Shown here in pieces: positions 42,442 through 50,857 of a stretch of DNA of 64,000 nt. The position numbers and the translations under genes were made by a program. The stretch is taken from NCBI RefSeq assembly GCF_000189775.2, contig NC_015555.1, positions 1,251,001-1,315,000 on the forward strand, given 5' to 3'. Each line of letters begins with the position of its first letter. The stretch's first letter is position 1. Origin of the DNA: Thermoanaerobacterium xylanolyticum LX-11. GTDB lineage: Bacteria > Bacillota > Thermoanaerobacteria > Thermoanaerobacterales > Thermoanaerobacteraceae. The notes below the pieces were generated by a model. It saw only the letters and a program-made list of their open reading frames with translations. It had not been told where the DNA came from and ran no database searches.

Positions 42442-43305
42442 ATGGATAAAAATGCTGATATAATTAAAAGGATTCAAGATAATTATGCACAGTTAAGCAA
42501 AAGCCAAAAAATTATAGCAGAATATATAATAAACCACTATGATAAAGCTGCCTTTATGACTGCAGCAAAACTGGGCAATAGCATAAATATAAGTGAATCT
42601 ACGGTAGTTAGATTTGCAAATACTTTAGGTTATGATGGCTATCCTGAGCTTCAAAGCGCTTTACAAGAATTGATAAAAAACAAACTTACTACTGTTCAAA
42701 GGCTTGAAATGACAGATGAAACAGATGAAGTTTCTATTTTGAACAATGTGCTAAAATCTGATATAGAAAATATCAAAGCCACAAAAGAAGAAATAGATAA
42801 AAATTCATTCAAAGAAGTGGTTGATAATATTTTCAAGGCAAAAAGAATATACATAATCGGTTTTAGAAGTTCTACTGCCATAGCCGAGTATTTAGGTTTT
42901 TATCTAAATTTGATACTTGAGAATGTAATATTAGTAAAACCCGGCATATCTGATGTTTTTGAACAAATGCTTAGAGTAAATTCAGAGGACTTAGTAATTG
43001 GTATAGGATTTCCAAGGTATTCAAAAAGGACATTGGAAGTTATGAAATATGCTAAATCTCAAAATGCAAAAATAGTTGCCATTACAGACAGTCTTATATC
43101 ACCGCTTACTGAAATTGCCGATGAAATACTTTTGGCCAAGAGTAATATGGCATCATTTGTTGATTCATTAGTTGCTCCATTGAGTCTTATAAATGCACTG
43201 ATCGTTTCTGTCGGTATTAGAGAGAAAGATAAGATAACAGATACATTTGAAAAATTAGAAAATATTTGGAATGAATACGGAATATATTTGTCGAAGAATA
43301 TTTAA
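42442..43305 (+). CDS. MurR/RpiR family transcriptional regulator
   Basis: 287-aa regulator: an N-terminal RpiR-type helix-turn-helix (LSKSQKIIAEYIINHYDKAAFMT, NISESTVVRFANTLGYDGYPEL) and a C-terminal SIS sugar-phosphate-binding domain (KRIYIIGFRSSTAIAEYL, DLVIGIGFPRYSKRTLEVM). Such proteins sense phosphosugars. No sugar catabolic genes are next to it, so its target is unclear. Confidence 0.88.
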   Translation: MDKNADIIKRIQDNYAQLSKSQKIIAEYIINHYDKAAFMTAAKLGNSINISESTVVRFANTLGYDGYPELQSALQELIKNKLTTVQRLEMTDETDEVSILNNVLKSDIENIKATKEEIDKNSFKEVVDNIFKAKRIYIIGFRSSTAIAEYLGFYLNLILENVILVKPGISDVFEQMLRVNSEDLVIGIGFPRYSKRTLEVMKYAKSQNAKIVAITDSLISPLTEIADEILLAKSNMASFVDSLVAPLSLINALIVSVGIREKDKITDTFEKLENIWNEYGIYLSKNI

Positions 43306-43354
43306 TTCTATAAGAGTCTAATAAGGCCTTAATTGATTTGCAGGAGGTTTATTG

Positions 43355-43972
43355 ATGTCTACTAGATTGTTTATCGTACGGCATGGTGAAACGTTATGGA
43401 ATAGGCAAAAAAAAATTCAAGGTGCAAGTGATACTCAACTTTCTGATGAAGGAATGAAGCAAGCTTACTTGTTGTCTCAAAGATTAAAAAATGAAATAAT
43501 AGATGTGATTTTTTCCAGTGATTTAGACAGAGCATATAAAACAGCAACTTTTATTGCAAAAAACTTTAACTTAGATGTTATAAAATTGCCAGAGCTTAGA
43601 GAGATATCGTTCGGTGTTTGGGAAGGGCTTACGGTAGATGAGATAGAAAAATCATATAAGGAATTGTATCATACGTGGAAAACTAATCCGCCAGAAGCTA
43701 CAATTGAAGGCGCTGAGACGTTAAAAGCTGTGCAAGATAGGATATTGAATGCCACGAATAAAATCATAGAACAATATAAAAATAAAAATATACTAATCGT
43801 GTCACATGGAACAACAATCAAAGCTTTAATTTTAGGTATGCTAAATTTGGATTTAAGTTTTTATCCTAAAATAAGACAAGACAATACAGCATTAAATATA
43901 ATAGATGTAAAAGATGATGGAAATTGCGTTTTAGTTCTGCTGAACGATACATGTCATTTAAGGGAGCGATAA
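43355..43972 (+). CDS. Histidine phosphatase family protein
   Basis: 205-aa phosphoglycerate-mutase-like phosphatase with the catalytic RHGETLWNRQKKIQGASDTQL, the second catalytic Glu region (REISFGVWEGLT) and the C-terminal VSHGTTIKALI. The length fits CobC/GpmB-type phosphatases rather than glycolytic mutase. CAGGAGG precedes ATG 43355. Substrate unknown. Confidence 0.88.
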   Translation: MSTRLFIVRHGETLWNRQKKIQGASDTQLSDEGMKQAYLLSQRLKNEIIDVIFSSDLDRAYKTATFIAKNFNLDVIKLPELREISFGVWEGLTVDEIEKSYKELYHTWKTNPPEATIEGAETLKAVQDRILNATNKIIEQYKNKNILIVSHGTTIKALILGMLNLDLSFYPKIRQDNTALNIIDVKDDGNCVLVLLNDTCHLRER

Positions 43973-43975
43973 TAA

Positions 43976-45193
43976 TTGAAAAAAGTCTTTGTAATTGGCT
44001 GTGGCCCTTCAGGAATGATGGCTGCCATAATGAGTTCTCTAAAAGGCAATGAAGTTGTAATTTTTGAAAAAAATGATAGACCAGGGAAGAAACTCATGAT
44101 AACAGGAAAAGGCAGATGTAATATAACAAATTCAGCTTCAATAAAAGAAATTATTGAAAATACGCCAACAAATGGCAAATTCCTTTATAGTGCTTTAAAT
44201 AGCTTTTCTAATGCTGATTTAATTGATTTTTTTAACAAGAATGGTTTAATGACTAAAGTTGAAAGAGGAGGAAGAGTATTTCCCGTTTCAGATAAAGCAA
44301 TTGATGTACTGGATGTCCTTTTAAGACTCATTAAAGAAAATCATATTGAAATTAGATTCAATAGCAAAGTTACTGATATACTGATTGATGGTAAATGCGT
44401 CAAAGGAATAATTGTTAATGGCAAAAAAGAATTTTGTGACAGTTTAATACTGGCATCTGGTGGAAAATCTTATCCTTCTACAGGCTCAACTGGAGATGGG
44501 TATGATATGGCAAAAAAATTGGGCCTCAAAATAGTAGAACCACATCCAGCATTAGTCCCTCTTATAACCATTGAAGATGTCAGTGAAATGATGGGATTAA
44601 CACTTAAAAATATTAATGCCAAATTGTGTATAAATGGAAAATTAGTTAGAGAAGAATTTGGCGAAATGCTGTTTACACATTTTGGATTATCAGGTCCTGT
44701 AATATTGACACTAAGCAGCTTTTTTAAAACTGTTGAAGATGGAGATGTTGTAATAAAAATTGATTTAAAGCCAGCTTTAAATCATGAGAAGCTGGATGAA
44801 AGGCTTCAAAGAGATTTTAAAAAATATTCTAAAAAAGAGTTGAAGAATTCTTTGAATGATTTGCTTCCACGTTCATTGATACCTTATGTGATAAGGGTAA
44901 GCTCTTTAAATCCTGATAAAAGAGTTTCAGAATTATCAAAAGCGGAACGAGGTGCTTTAGTGAATGTTATAAAGGATCTCGTGTTTCGCATAAAATCTAA
45001 GCGATCTATAAATGAGGCCATAATCACTTCTGGAGGAGTAAGCACTAAAGAAATAAATCCTAAGACAATGGAATCAAGGCTTATTAAAGGACTTTTTTTT
45101 GCCGGTGAAATAATTGATGTAGATGCATTGACTGGCGGTTTCAACCTCCAAATTTCTTTTTCTACTGGTTATTTAGCAGGAATAAATTCCTGA
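43976..45193 (+). CDS. NAD(P)/FAD-dependent oxidoreductase, HI0933/YhiN family
   Basis: 405-aa flavoprotein with VIGCGPSGMMAAIMSSLKGN, the GRCNITNSA motif typical of HI0933/YhiN, LASGGKSYPSTGSTGDGY and a C-terminal GEIIDVDALTGGFNLQISF. The physiological reaction of the family is not established. TTG 43976 lies 3 nt after the phosphatase stop. It commonly precedes cmk-ispH-rpsA clusters in Clostridia. Confidence 0.9.
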   Translation: MKKVFVIGCGPSGMMAAIMSSLKGNEVVIFEKNDRPGKKLMITGKGRCNITNSASIKEIIENTPTNGKFLYSALNSFSNADLIDFFNKNGLMTKVERGGRVFPVSDKAIDVLDVLLRLIKENHIEIRFNSKVTDILIDGKCVKGIIVNGKKEFCDSLILASGGKSYPSTGSTGDGYDMAKKLGLKIVEPHPALVPLITIEDVSEMMGLTLKNINAKLCINGKLVREEFGEMLFTHFGLSGPVILTLSSFFKTVEDGDVVIKIDLKPALNHEKLDERLQRDFKKYSKKELKNSLNDLLPRSLIPYVIRVSSLNPDKRVSELSKAERGALVNVIKDLVFRIKSKRSINEAIITSGGVSTKEINPKTMESRLIKGLFFAGEIIDVDALTGGFNLQISFSTGYLAGINS

Positions 45194-45215
45194 AAATAAA
45201 CCTTCTTTGCATTTT

Positions 45216-45243
45216 CTTATATATTTTGCATAAAATATATAAG
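45216..45243 (+). repeat. AT-only palindrome before hypothetical gene
   Basis: CTTATATATTTT (45216-45227) and AAAATATATAAG (45232-45243) form a perfect 12-bp inverted repeat around GCAT. With a two-base bulge it extends outward through TGCA on both sides. It lies between the YhiN stop and the AAGGAGG of the next gene and has no T tract, so it could be an operator or an mRNA hairpin. Confidence 0.6.
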
Positions 45244-45263
45244 AATGCATAAGGAGGATTATT

Positions 45264-45728
45264 ATGGGAAAAAGAGTTAAAAAGTCAGCGCACGTATATT
45301 ATTTGAGCTTTGACAATATGATAGCCTTTTTTGTCATATTGGGATTTTTAACTATGGTAGTGACTCAAGTATTAATGTTAAATGATAACATTAGGGTTTT
45401 TTTAAATTCTACCGAAAAAATAGAAGGTATAAACATAAACACATATCTATCAAATGATGGAACTTTGGAATTGGAATTAATTAATTTGGATAAGGCACCA
45501 AAGGCTTTTATATTGATAAATGGAGATCCAAAGTACAGCTTTAAGGAGAAAAAATTAAAAATCAACATAAAACAAGGCGATCTCATTGAAATGGATGGAA
45601 CAAACTACAATCAAACATTATATGTTAAAGTAATTGATTCAAGCGACAATGTAATAGAGCCACAGAAGACAGCAGTCATAAAAGTCAACGGTGATATAGA
45701 AGTCATTGGCAAAGTGAGATTGAGATGA
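45264..45728 (+). CDS. Hypothetical single-pass membrane protein
   Basis: 154-aa protein with a basic N terminus, one membrane segment (about 20-42, IAFFVILGFLTMVVTQVLML) and an extracytoplasmic beta-rich domain (about 60-154). No family recognised. Lys-rich and without Cys after the anchor, it looks like a small Ig-like or CalX-type surface domain, but this is impression only. AAGGAGG precedes ATG 45264. It sits in the operon just before the aroH-cmk fusion. Confidence 0.75.
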   Translation: MGKRVKKSAHVYYLSFDNMIAFFVILGFLTMVVTQVLMLNDNIRVFLNSTEKIEGININTYLSNDGTLELELINLDKAPKAFILINGDPKYSFKEKKLKINIKQGDLIEMDGTNYNQTLYVKVIDSSDNVIEPQKTAVIKVNGDIEVIGKVRLR

Positions 45729-45797
45729 TATTGTTATAACACGATTTTTACTATATAATTTATAAAGAGAGAAAAACGGAAAGGAGATTGATGTCTT

Positions 45798-46790
45798 ATA
45801 AAAGCCATTAGAGGAGCAATAACAACTGAAAATACTAAAGAAGCAATTTTTCATGACACAATTTCTTTAATTGATGAAATTTTTCGCATCAATAAAATAA
45901 AAAGCAGCGATGTTATATCTATATTTTTTACTGCGACAAAGGACATTGATGCAGCTTATCCTGCAGAAGCATTAAGACATAATGGAATTTCGAATATTCC
46001 AATGATGTGTTTTCAAGAAATGAACGTAAAGAAAAGTCTTGAGAAATGTATCAGAGTCGTAGTGTTTATTAATTGTGAAGATGATAAAGAAGTTAAGCAC
46101 ATATACATGAAAAATGCTAAATTATTGCGATTGGACTTATTAAATATTAAGGTTGCAATTGATGGCCCGGCTGGTGCAGGAAAAAGTACAGTTGCTAAGG
46201 AATTGGCAAAAAAACTAAACTTTACTTACATAGATACAGGGGCTATGTATAGAGCTTTGACGTATAAAGTGGCAATTGAAAATATCAACCTAGAAGATAA
46301 AAATAAAATAGTAGAATTGGCTTCCAAGATTGATATTGACTTGAAAAACGATAAGGTACTGTTAGACGGTATGGATGTTACAAGCGAGATTAGGACACCA
46401 TCCATTTCTGAAAAAGTATCATATATTTCAATGATACCAGAGGTAAGAGAAATAATGGTAAAGTTGCAAAAAAGGCTATCAGATAAGGGTAGTGTCGTAA
46501 TGGACGGTAGAGATATAGCGACAGTTGTGATGCCAGATGCACAATTTAAATTCTTTTTGACTGCCAGTCCTGAAATTAGGGCAATGCGTAGATACAATGA
46601 ACTGACAAGTAAGAAAATACCTGTTAAGTATGATGATATATTAAATGATATAAAAAAAAGAGATAAGAATGATACTGAAAGAGATGTTGCACCATTAAAA
46701 AAGGCTGATGATTCTATTGTTATTGACACTACAAACATGAGTATTGATGAAGTAGTAAGCAAAATGTACAATATTATAGCTAATGGGTAA
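45798..46790 (+). CDS. Chorismate mutase (AroH type) - cytidylate kinase fusion
   Basis: One open frame (45792-46790) encodes an AroH-type chorismate mutase (about 1-116) followed without a stop by cytidylate kinase (about 117-330). AroH catalytic residues are present: Arg in AIRGAITTE, Cys/Glu in CFQEMNV, Arg in KCIRVVV and Tyr in HIYMKNAKLLRLDL. The kinase shows VAIDGPAGAGKSTVAKELA, YIDTGAMYRALT and MDGRDIATVV. The AroH part has no ATG, GTG or TTG start. AAGGAG (45781-45786) precedes an out-of-frame ATG (45791) that stops after six codons; ATA 45798 is in frame. Alternatives: AUA start, a one-base insertion in AAAA (45800-45803), +1 frameshifting, or separate kinase initiation at TTG 46131, which lacks a ribosome site. 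Confidence 0.75.
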   Translation: MKAIRGAITTENTKEAIFHDTISLIDEIFRINKIKSSDVISIFFTATKDIDAAYPAEALRHNGISNIPMMCFQEMNVKKSLEKCIRVVVFINCEDDKEVKHIYMKNAKLLRLDLLNIKVAIDGPAGAGKSTVAKELAKKLNFTYIDTGAMYRALTYKVAIENINLEDKNKIVELASKIDIDLKNDKVLLDGMDVTSEIRTPSISEKVSYISMIPEVREIMVKLQKRLSDKGSVVMDGRDIATVVMPDAQFKFFLTASPEIRAMRRYNELTSKKIPVKYDDILNDIKKRDKNDTERDVAPLKKADDSIVIDTTNMSIDEVVSKMYNIIANG

Positions 46791-46802
46791 AGGGGGTATC
46801 TC

Positions 46803-47381
46803 ATGTTTTATTATATAGCCAAATACATCGTTCTTTTTATTATAAATATAATTTTTAGAATAGAAGTAGATGGCTACGAAAATATTCCTGCCTATGGTCC
46901 TGTAATTATTTGTCCTAATCATATTAGCTTTTTAGATCCACCTATTGTTGGTGCCGTTTTTACCAGAAGAATTTTTTTTATGGCAAAAGCCGAGCTTTTT
47001 AAAAATCCTTTATTTAGATTTATTTTAAATAAAGGTTTAGGTGCTTTTCCAGTGAAAAGAGGCACATCAGATTTAACCGCTATAAAAATTGCTCTAAATC
47101 ATTTAAAAAAAGGACATGCTATTGGGATATTCCCAGAAGGAACCAGGAGCAAAACTGGCCAATTGCAAAAGGCTGAGCCTGGTGTATCGCTCCTGTCAGT
47201 AAAAGGAAAGGCACCTGTATTGCCGATCGGAATAAAGTCAACTTATAAACTTTTTTCAAAAGTAACAATAAAGATCGGTAAACCTATTTATTTTGAAGAA
47301 TATCAAAATGTACATTTAACATCGCAAGATATGGCAAACATAGGTGAAAAGATTATGCTGGAAATTTCAAAGTTAATTTAG
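46803..47381 (+). CDS. plsC: 1-acyl-sn-glycerol-3-phosphate acyltransferase
   Basis: Makes phosphatidic acid by acylating lysophosphatidic acid at the inner membrane face. The 192-aa protein has an N-terminal membrane helix, the catalytic NHISFLD (NHx4D) and FPEGTRS motifs, and LGAFPVKRG. AAGGGGGT precedes. The cmk-plsC-ispH-rpsA order is standard in Clostridia. Confidence 0.93.
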   Translation: MFYYIAKYIVLFIINIIFRIEVDGYENIPAYGPVIICPNHISFLDPPIVGAVFTRRIFFMAKAELFKNPLFRFILNKGLGAFPVKRGTSDLTAIKIALNHLKKGHAIGIFPEGTRSKTGQLQKAEPGVSLLSVKGKAPVLPIGIKSTYKLFSKVTIKIGKPIYFEEYQNVHLTSQDMANIGEKIMLEISKLI

Positions 47382-47390
47382 GAGGAAACA

Positions 47391-48242
47391 ATGAAAATAT
47401 TGATAGCTGACAATGCAGGATTTTGTTTTGGGGTAAAAAGGGCAGTCAGAATGGCCTATGATCAAGTGAATAATAGTGATGATTCTAAGACCTATGCATA
47501 TGGAGAGCTTATTCATAATCCGCAAGTTGTAAAAGACCTTGAAGACAAAGGAATTAAGACTATAGAACACATCGATGAATTAGATGAAAATAGCAAGATA
47601 CTTATTAGGACGCATGGTATACCGAAAAAAATTTATGAGGAATTAAAAAATAAAAAAGTAGAAATAATCGATATGACTTGTCCTTTTGTAAAAAGAGTCC
47701 AAAAAATAGTCAATGGATACTATAAGAAAGGATATTCTATTGTTATAATAGGGGATAGAAATCATCCGGAAGTTATAGGTGTAAATGGATGGTGTAATAA
47801 TTCAGCTTATGTTATCCAATCAACTGATGATGTAAATTCATTGCCTTTTTTAGATAAAACCTGTGTTGTTGCGCAGACAACTATAACGCAAAAAATGTGG
47901 GAAGATATCTTGGATTTGTTGCATCTTAAAGTCAAAGAATTAATATCATATAATACAATATGCGACGCTACTAATAAAAGGCAATCATCTGCTGAAAAAA
48001 TATCTAAAGAAGTAGATATGATGATCGTCATAGGTGGAAAGAATAGCTCTAATACGCAAAAATTAAAAAAAATATGTGAAAAGAATTGTGATAAAACTAT
48101 ACAAGTTGAGAGTGCTGATGAAATTGATTTGATTACTCTAAAAGACGTTGAAACAGTCGGCATTACTGCTGGTGCATCTACTCCAGATTATTTAATACAG
48201 GAAGTCATTGATAAGATTACAAGTGGAAGAAAGGAAGAATAA
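47391..48242 (+). CDS. ispH: 4-hydroxy-3-methylbut-2-enyl diphosphate reductase
   Basis: Iron-sulfur enzyme for the last step of the MEP pathway, giving IPP and DMAPP. The 283-aa protein has the three cluster Cys in NAGFCFGVKRA, DMTCPFVKR and TICDATNKRQ, plus the catalytic Glu region and VGITAGASTPD near the end. AGGAGG precedes. In many Clostridia ispH is fused to the S1 gene; here a stop codon and a 2-nt gap separate them. Confidence 0.95.
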   Translation: MKILIADNAGFCFGVKRAVRMAYDQVNNSDDSKTYAYGELIHNPQVVKDLEDKGIKTIEHIDELDENSKILIRTHGIPKKIYEELKNKKVEIIDMTCPFVKRVQKIVNGYYKKGYSIVIIGDRNHPEVIGVNGWCNNSAYVIQSTDDVNSLPFLDKTCVVAQTTITQKMWEDILDLLHLKVKELISYNTICDATNKRQSSAEKISKEVDMMIVIGGKNSSNTQKLKKICEKNCDKTIQVESADEIDLITLKDVETVGITAGASTPDYLIQEVIDKITSGRKEE

Positions 48243-48244
48243 AA

Positions 48245-49342
48245 ATGGATGATTTTATGAATGAATACACTTTTAATGAGATCCATTCCGGTGATATAGT
48301 AAAAGGTAAAATCATTAAAATACTTAACGATGGAATTATAGCAGATATCGGATATAAATCTGATGCATTTGTACCTAAATCGCAATTATCACTTAATCCT
48401 AATATAAGAATAAGTGATGATTTTAATGTAGGAGATGAAATCGATCTATATATAATAAAAAGAGAAGATGAAAATGGTGATGTTTTAGCTTCAAAAGTAA
48501 AAGCAGATACCGAATTAGCTGAAGAAAGATTAAATACATCATTTAAAAATGGAGATATATTAAATGGAAAAATAATTGAAGTAGTAAAAGGCGGTGTTGT
48601 TGCCGAAGTATTAGGAGTTAAAGCATTTATACCAGCATCACAACTTGATATGCATTATGTGGATGATTTAAACTCATATTTAGGAGAAAAAATTGAAGTA
48701 AAAATTATTGATTATATTCCAAGCAAAAAATTAGTTGCATCAAGGAGAATCGTTTTAGAAGAAGAAAAAAACAAAAAGAAAGAAACATTGCTAAAAAACA
48801 TACGGGAAGGCCAAGTTATAAACGGTGTAGTAAAATCAATTACAAAATTTGGTGTCTTTGTTGATTTAGGTGGTATTGATGGTTTGATTCCATTAAGAGA
48901 GATTTCTTGGAGTAAAAATGTGAATATAAATGATGTATTGCATATTGGCGATAGAGTAGATGTTTATGTTGATAAAATAGATCAAGAAAAAATAACGCTA
49001 AGTTTGAAAAAGCTTTTTCCAGATCCGTGGGTGAATATTAATGAGAAGTTTAAAGTTGGAGATATTATATTGGGTATTATAACAAATGTGACTACATTTG
49101 GTGCTTTTGTAGAGATTTCCGAAGGGTTAGAGGGATTAGCGCACAAAAATGATTTAATAAAAAATGTCAAAGAGTATAAAATAGGGGACGAAATTACAGT
49201 CGAAATAATTAGCTTTGACTCAGAGAAGAAAAAGTTAAGCTTGAAGGAAGTTGAAAAAAACAGTGAATCTTATGACTTAGAAAGAGAAGAATTAAATGTA
49301 ACAATAACGGACAGAATACAAAACATAAATAATTATTCATAG
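48245..49342 (+). CDS. S1 RNA-binding domain protein (30S ribosomal protein S1-like)
   Basis: 365-aa protein with four consecutive S1 domains (about 10-80, 97-165, 186-255, 270-340). Each begins with a G-x-I-x-x-G-x-I/V pattern, for example SGDIVKGKIIKILNDG and VGDIILGIITNVTTFGAFVE. The Firmicute version is shorter than the six-domain E. coli S1 and may help translation initiation. A GGAAGAAAGGAAG stretch, in the end of ispH, precedes ATG 48245. Confidence 0.88.
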   Translation: MDDFMNEYTFNEIHSGDIVKGKIIKILNDGIIADIGYKSDAFVPKSQLSLNPNIRISDDFNVGDEIDLYIIKREDENGDVLASKVKADTELAEERLNTSFKNGDILNGKIIEVVKGGVVAEVLGVKAFIPASQLDMHYVDDLNSYLGEKIEVKIIDYIPSKKLVASRRIVLEEEKNKKKETLLKNIREGQVINGVVKSITKFGVFVDLGGIDGLIPLREISWSKNVNINDVLHIGDRVDVYVDKIDQEKITLSLKKLFPDPWVNINEKFKVGDIILGIITNVTTFGAFVEISEGLEGLAHKNDLIKNVKEYKIGDEITVEIISFDSEKKKLSLKEVEKNSESYDLEREELNVTITDRIQNINNYS

Positions 49343-49359
49343 GTGTTATGTAAAATACC

Positions 49360-49387
49360 TTGACAAAAGACAAAAATCTGATAAAAT
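49360..49387 (+). promoter_or_regulatory. Sigma-A promoter of speD
   Basis: TTGACA (49360-49365), 16-bp spacer, TAAAAT (49382-49387), 52 bp before speD. This is the closest -35 to consensus seen in the window. Confidence 0.75.
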
Positions 49388-49438
49388 TTATCTTATTGAA
49401 TATCTATACTTTTAAATGCGAGGAGGCAAGATAAAAGA

Positions 49439-49813
49439 ATGAATGCTTTGGGTCGCCACATACTGGCAGAGATTTATGGTTGCGATGAAAATGTTCTTGA
49501 TGATTGTGAATTAATAGAAGACATAATGGTAAAAGCAGCTATAGAAGCAGGTGCCGAAGTCCGTGAAGTTGCTTTCCATAAATTTAGCCCCCAGGGCGTT
49601 AGTGGAGTCGTTGTTATTTCTGAATCACATATAACAATTCATACTTGGCCGGAATTAGGGTATGCAGCTGTTGATGTGTTTACGTGTGGAGATAATGTCA
49701 ATCCATGGAATGCATGTAATTATTTAACCAAGATGTTGAAGGCGAAGAATATGACTGCTACTGAAGTAAAAAGAGGGGTTTTTGAACAACCTGTCAAAGT
49801 TGTAAATTTGTAA
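49439..49813 (+). CDS. speD: S-adenosylmethionine decarboxylase proenzyme
   Basis: Supplies decarboxylated AdoMet for SpeE. The 124-aa class 1B proenzyme self-cleaves at the Glu-Ser bond in VVISESHITIHTWPE to generate the pyruvoyl group; the catalytic Cys is in DVFTCGD. GCGAGGAGGC precedes. It is unlinked to speE/speB (37113-38816) and has its own promoter and terminator. Confidence 0.95.
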   Translation: MNALGRHILAEIYGCDENVLDDCELIEDIMVKAAIEAGAEVREVAFHKFSPQGVSGVVVISESHITIHTWPELGYAAVDVFTCGDNVNPWNACNYLTKMLKAKNMTATEVKRGVFEQPVKVVNL

Positions 49814-49910
49814 TTTGCAAAAAAATTATTTTATGTATATTTGATAATTTATGTGTTAATAATATTAATGAACCTCACAAAATACATTGAGACCCCCTTT
49901 ACATCATTTG

Positions 49911-49937
49911 AGTGGCTAAGTTTAGCCACTTTTTTTA
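49911..49937 (+). terminator. Intrinsic terminator after speD
   Basis: AGTGGCTA (49911-49918) pairs with TAGCCACT (49923-49930) around a short loop, then seven T. Confidence 0.9.
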
Positions 49938-49968
49938 TCATTGTTAGACACTTGGAGGTGTACTTGAT

Positions 49969-50736
49969 TTGAATTATGACGAGTTTTTGCAGAAAATATT
50001 TAATTTAACGGGTATAGATTTATCTCTTTATAAAGAAAAACAAATGAAGAGAAGAGTCGATTCGTTTATAGCAAATAACAATTGTAAAAATTACGATGTT
50101 TTTTATGAGACATTAACTAAGGATACGAAAATTTACAGAGAGTTTTTGAAATATATTACGATAAATGTGACAGAGTTTTTTAGAAATTTAGAACAATGGA
50201 TGATTTTAAAAAACGAAATATTACCTAAAATTATCAAAAAGAACATGAAGATTTGGAGTGCTGCTTGTTCTACAGGTGAAGAAGCATATAGCCTTGCTAT
50301 GTTGCTTTCAGATTTTATAGATTTAAGGGAAATCAATATTATTGCTACTGATATTGATGATGTAGTGCTTGAAAAAGCAAAAAAGGGGATTTATAGCAAT
50401 AAAAGTATTGAAAAAATTCCAGAAGAATATATGAAATATTTCGCTAAATTAGATGAAAATAATTTTGTTATTTCTGAAGAGTTGAGAAAAAATATTGTGT
50501 TTAAAAAGCACAATTTGTTACTTGATAAATATCCAGATAGCGTAGATTTGATTGTATGTAGAAATGTATTAATATATTTTAATGATAAAGCTAAAGAAGA
50601 GATTTATAAAAAATTTTATTCTAGCTTGAGTACAGATGGAATCCTCTTTGTGGGAAGCACAGAACAAATCATTTTTCCTTACAAATATAATTTTGCTCCA
50701 ATAAAAACTTTTTTTTACAAAAAAATTTCTAAGTGA
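49969..50736 (+). CDS. cheR: CheR-type protein-glutamate methyltransferase
   Basis: 255-aa CheR: N-terminal helical domain (GIDLSLYKEKQMKRRVDSFI), then the SAM-binding domain with WSAACSTGEEAYSLAMLL, NIIATDIDDVVLEKAKKG and VDLIVCRNVLIYFNDKAKEEIY. It would methylate chemoreceptors. TTG 49969 follows GGAGGTG (49954-49960). No other chemotaxis genes are adjacent, so it is an isolated copy. Confidence 0.92.
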   Translation: MNYDEFLQKIFNLTGIDLSLYKEKQMKRRVDSFIANNNCKNYDVFYETLTKDTKIYREFLKYITINVTEFFRNLEQWMILKNEILPKIIKKNMKIWSAACSTGEEAYSLAMLLSDFIDLREINIIATDIDDVVLEKAKKGIYSNKSIEKIPEEYMKYFAKLDENNFVISEELRKNIVFKKHNLLLDKYPDSVDLIVCRNVLIYFNDKAKEEIYKKFYSSLSTDGILFVGSTEQIIFPYKYNFAPIKTFFYKKISK

Positions 50737-50857
50737 AATCGAGCTTAAATTTGCATTGTTCTTATAGTATAATATTATTTGAATTAGAGTAAGCCTTTAT
50801 AGATAAATACATATAGGTATTTATAATAGATTTTAATTTTGCGGAGGTATGCATCTG

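Noticed and set aside
46226..46804. Minus-strand frame (192 codons) opposite cytidylate kinase
   Set aside because: Antisense shadow; the plus strand encodes conserved kinase motifs throughout.
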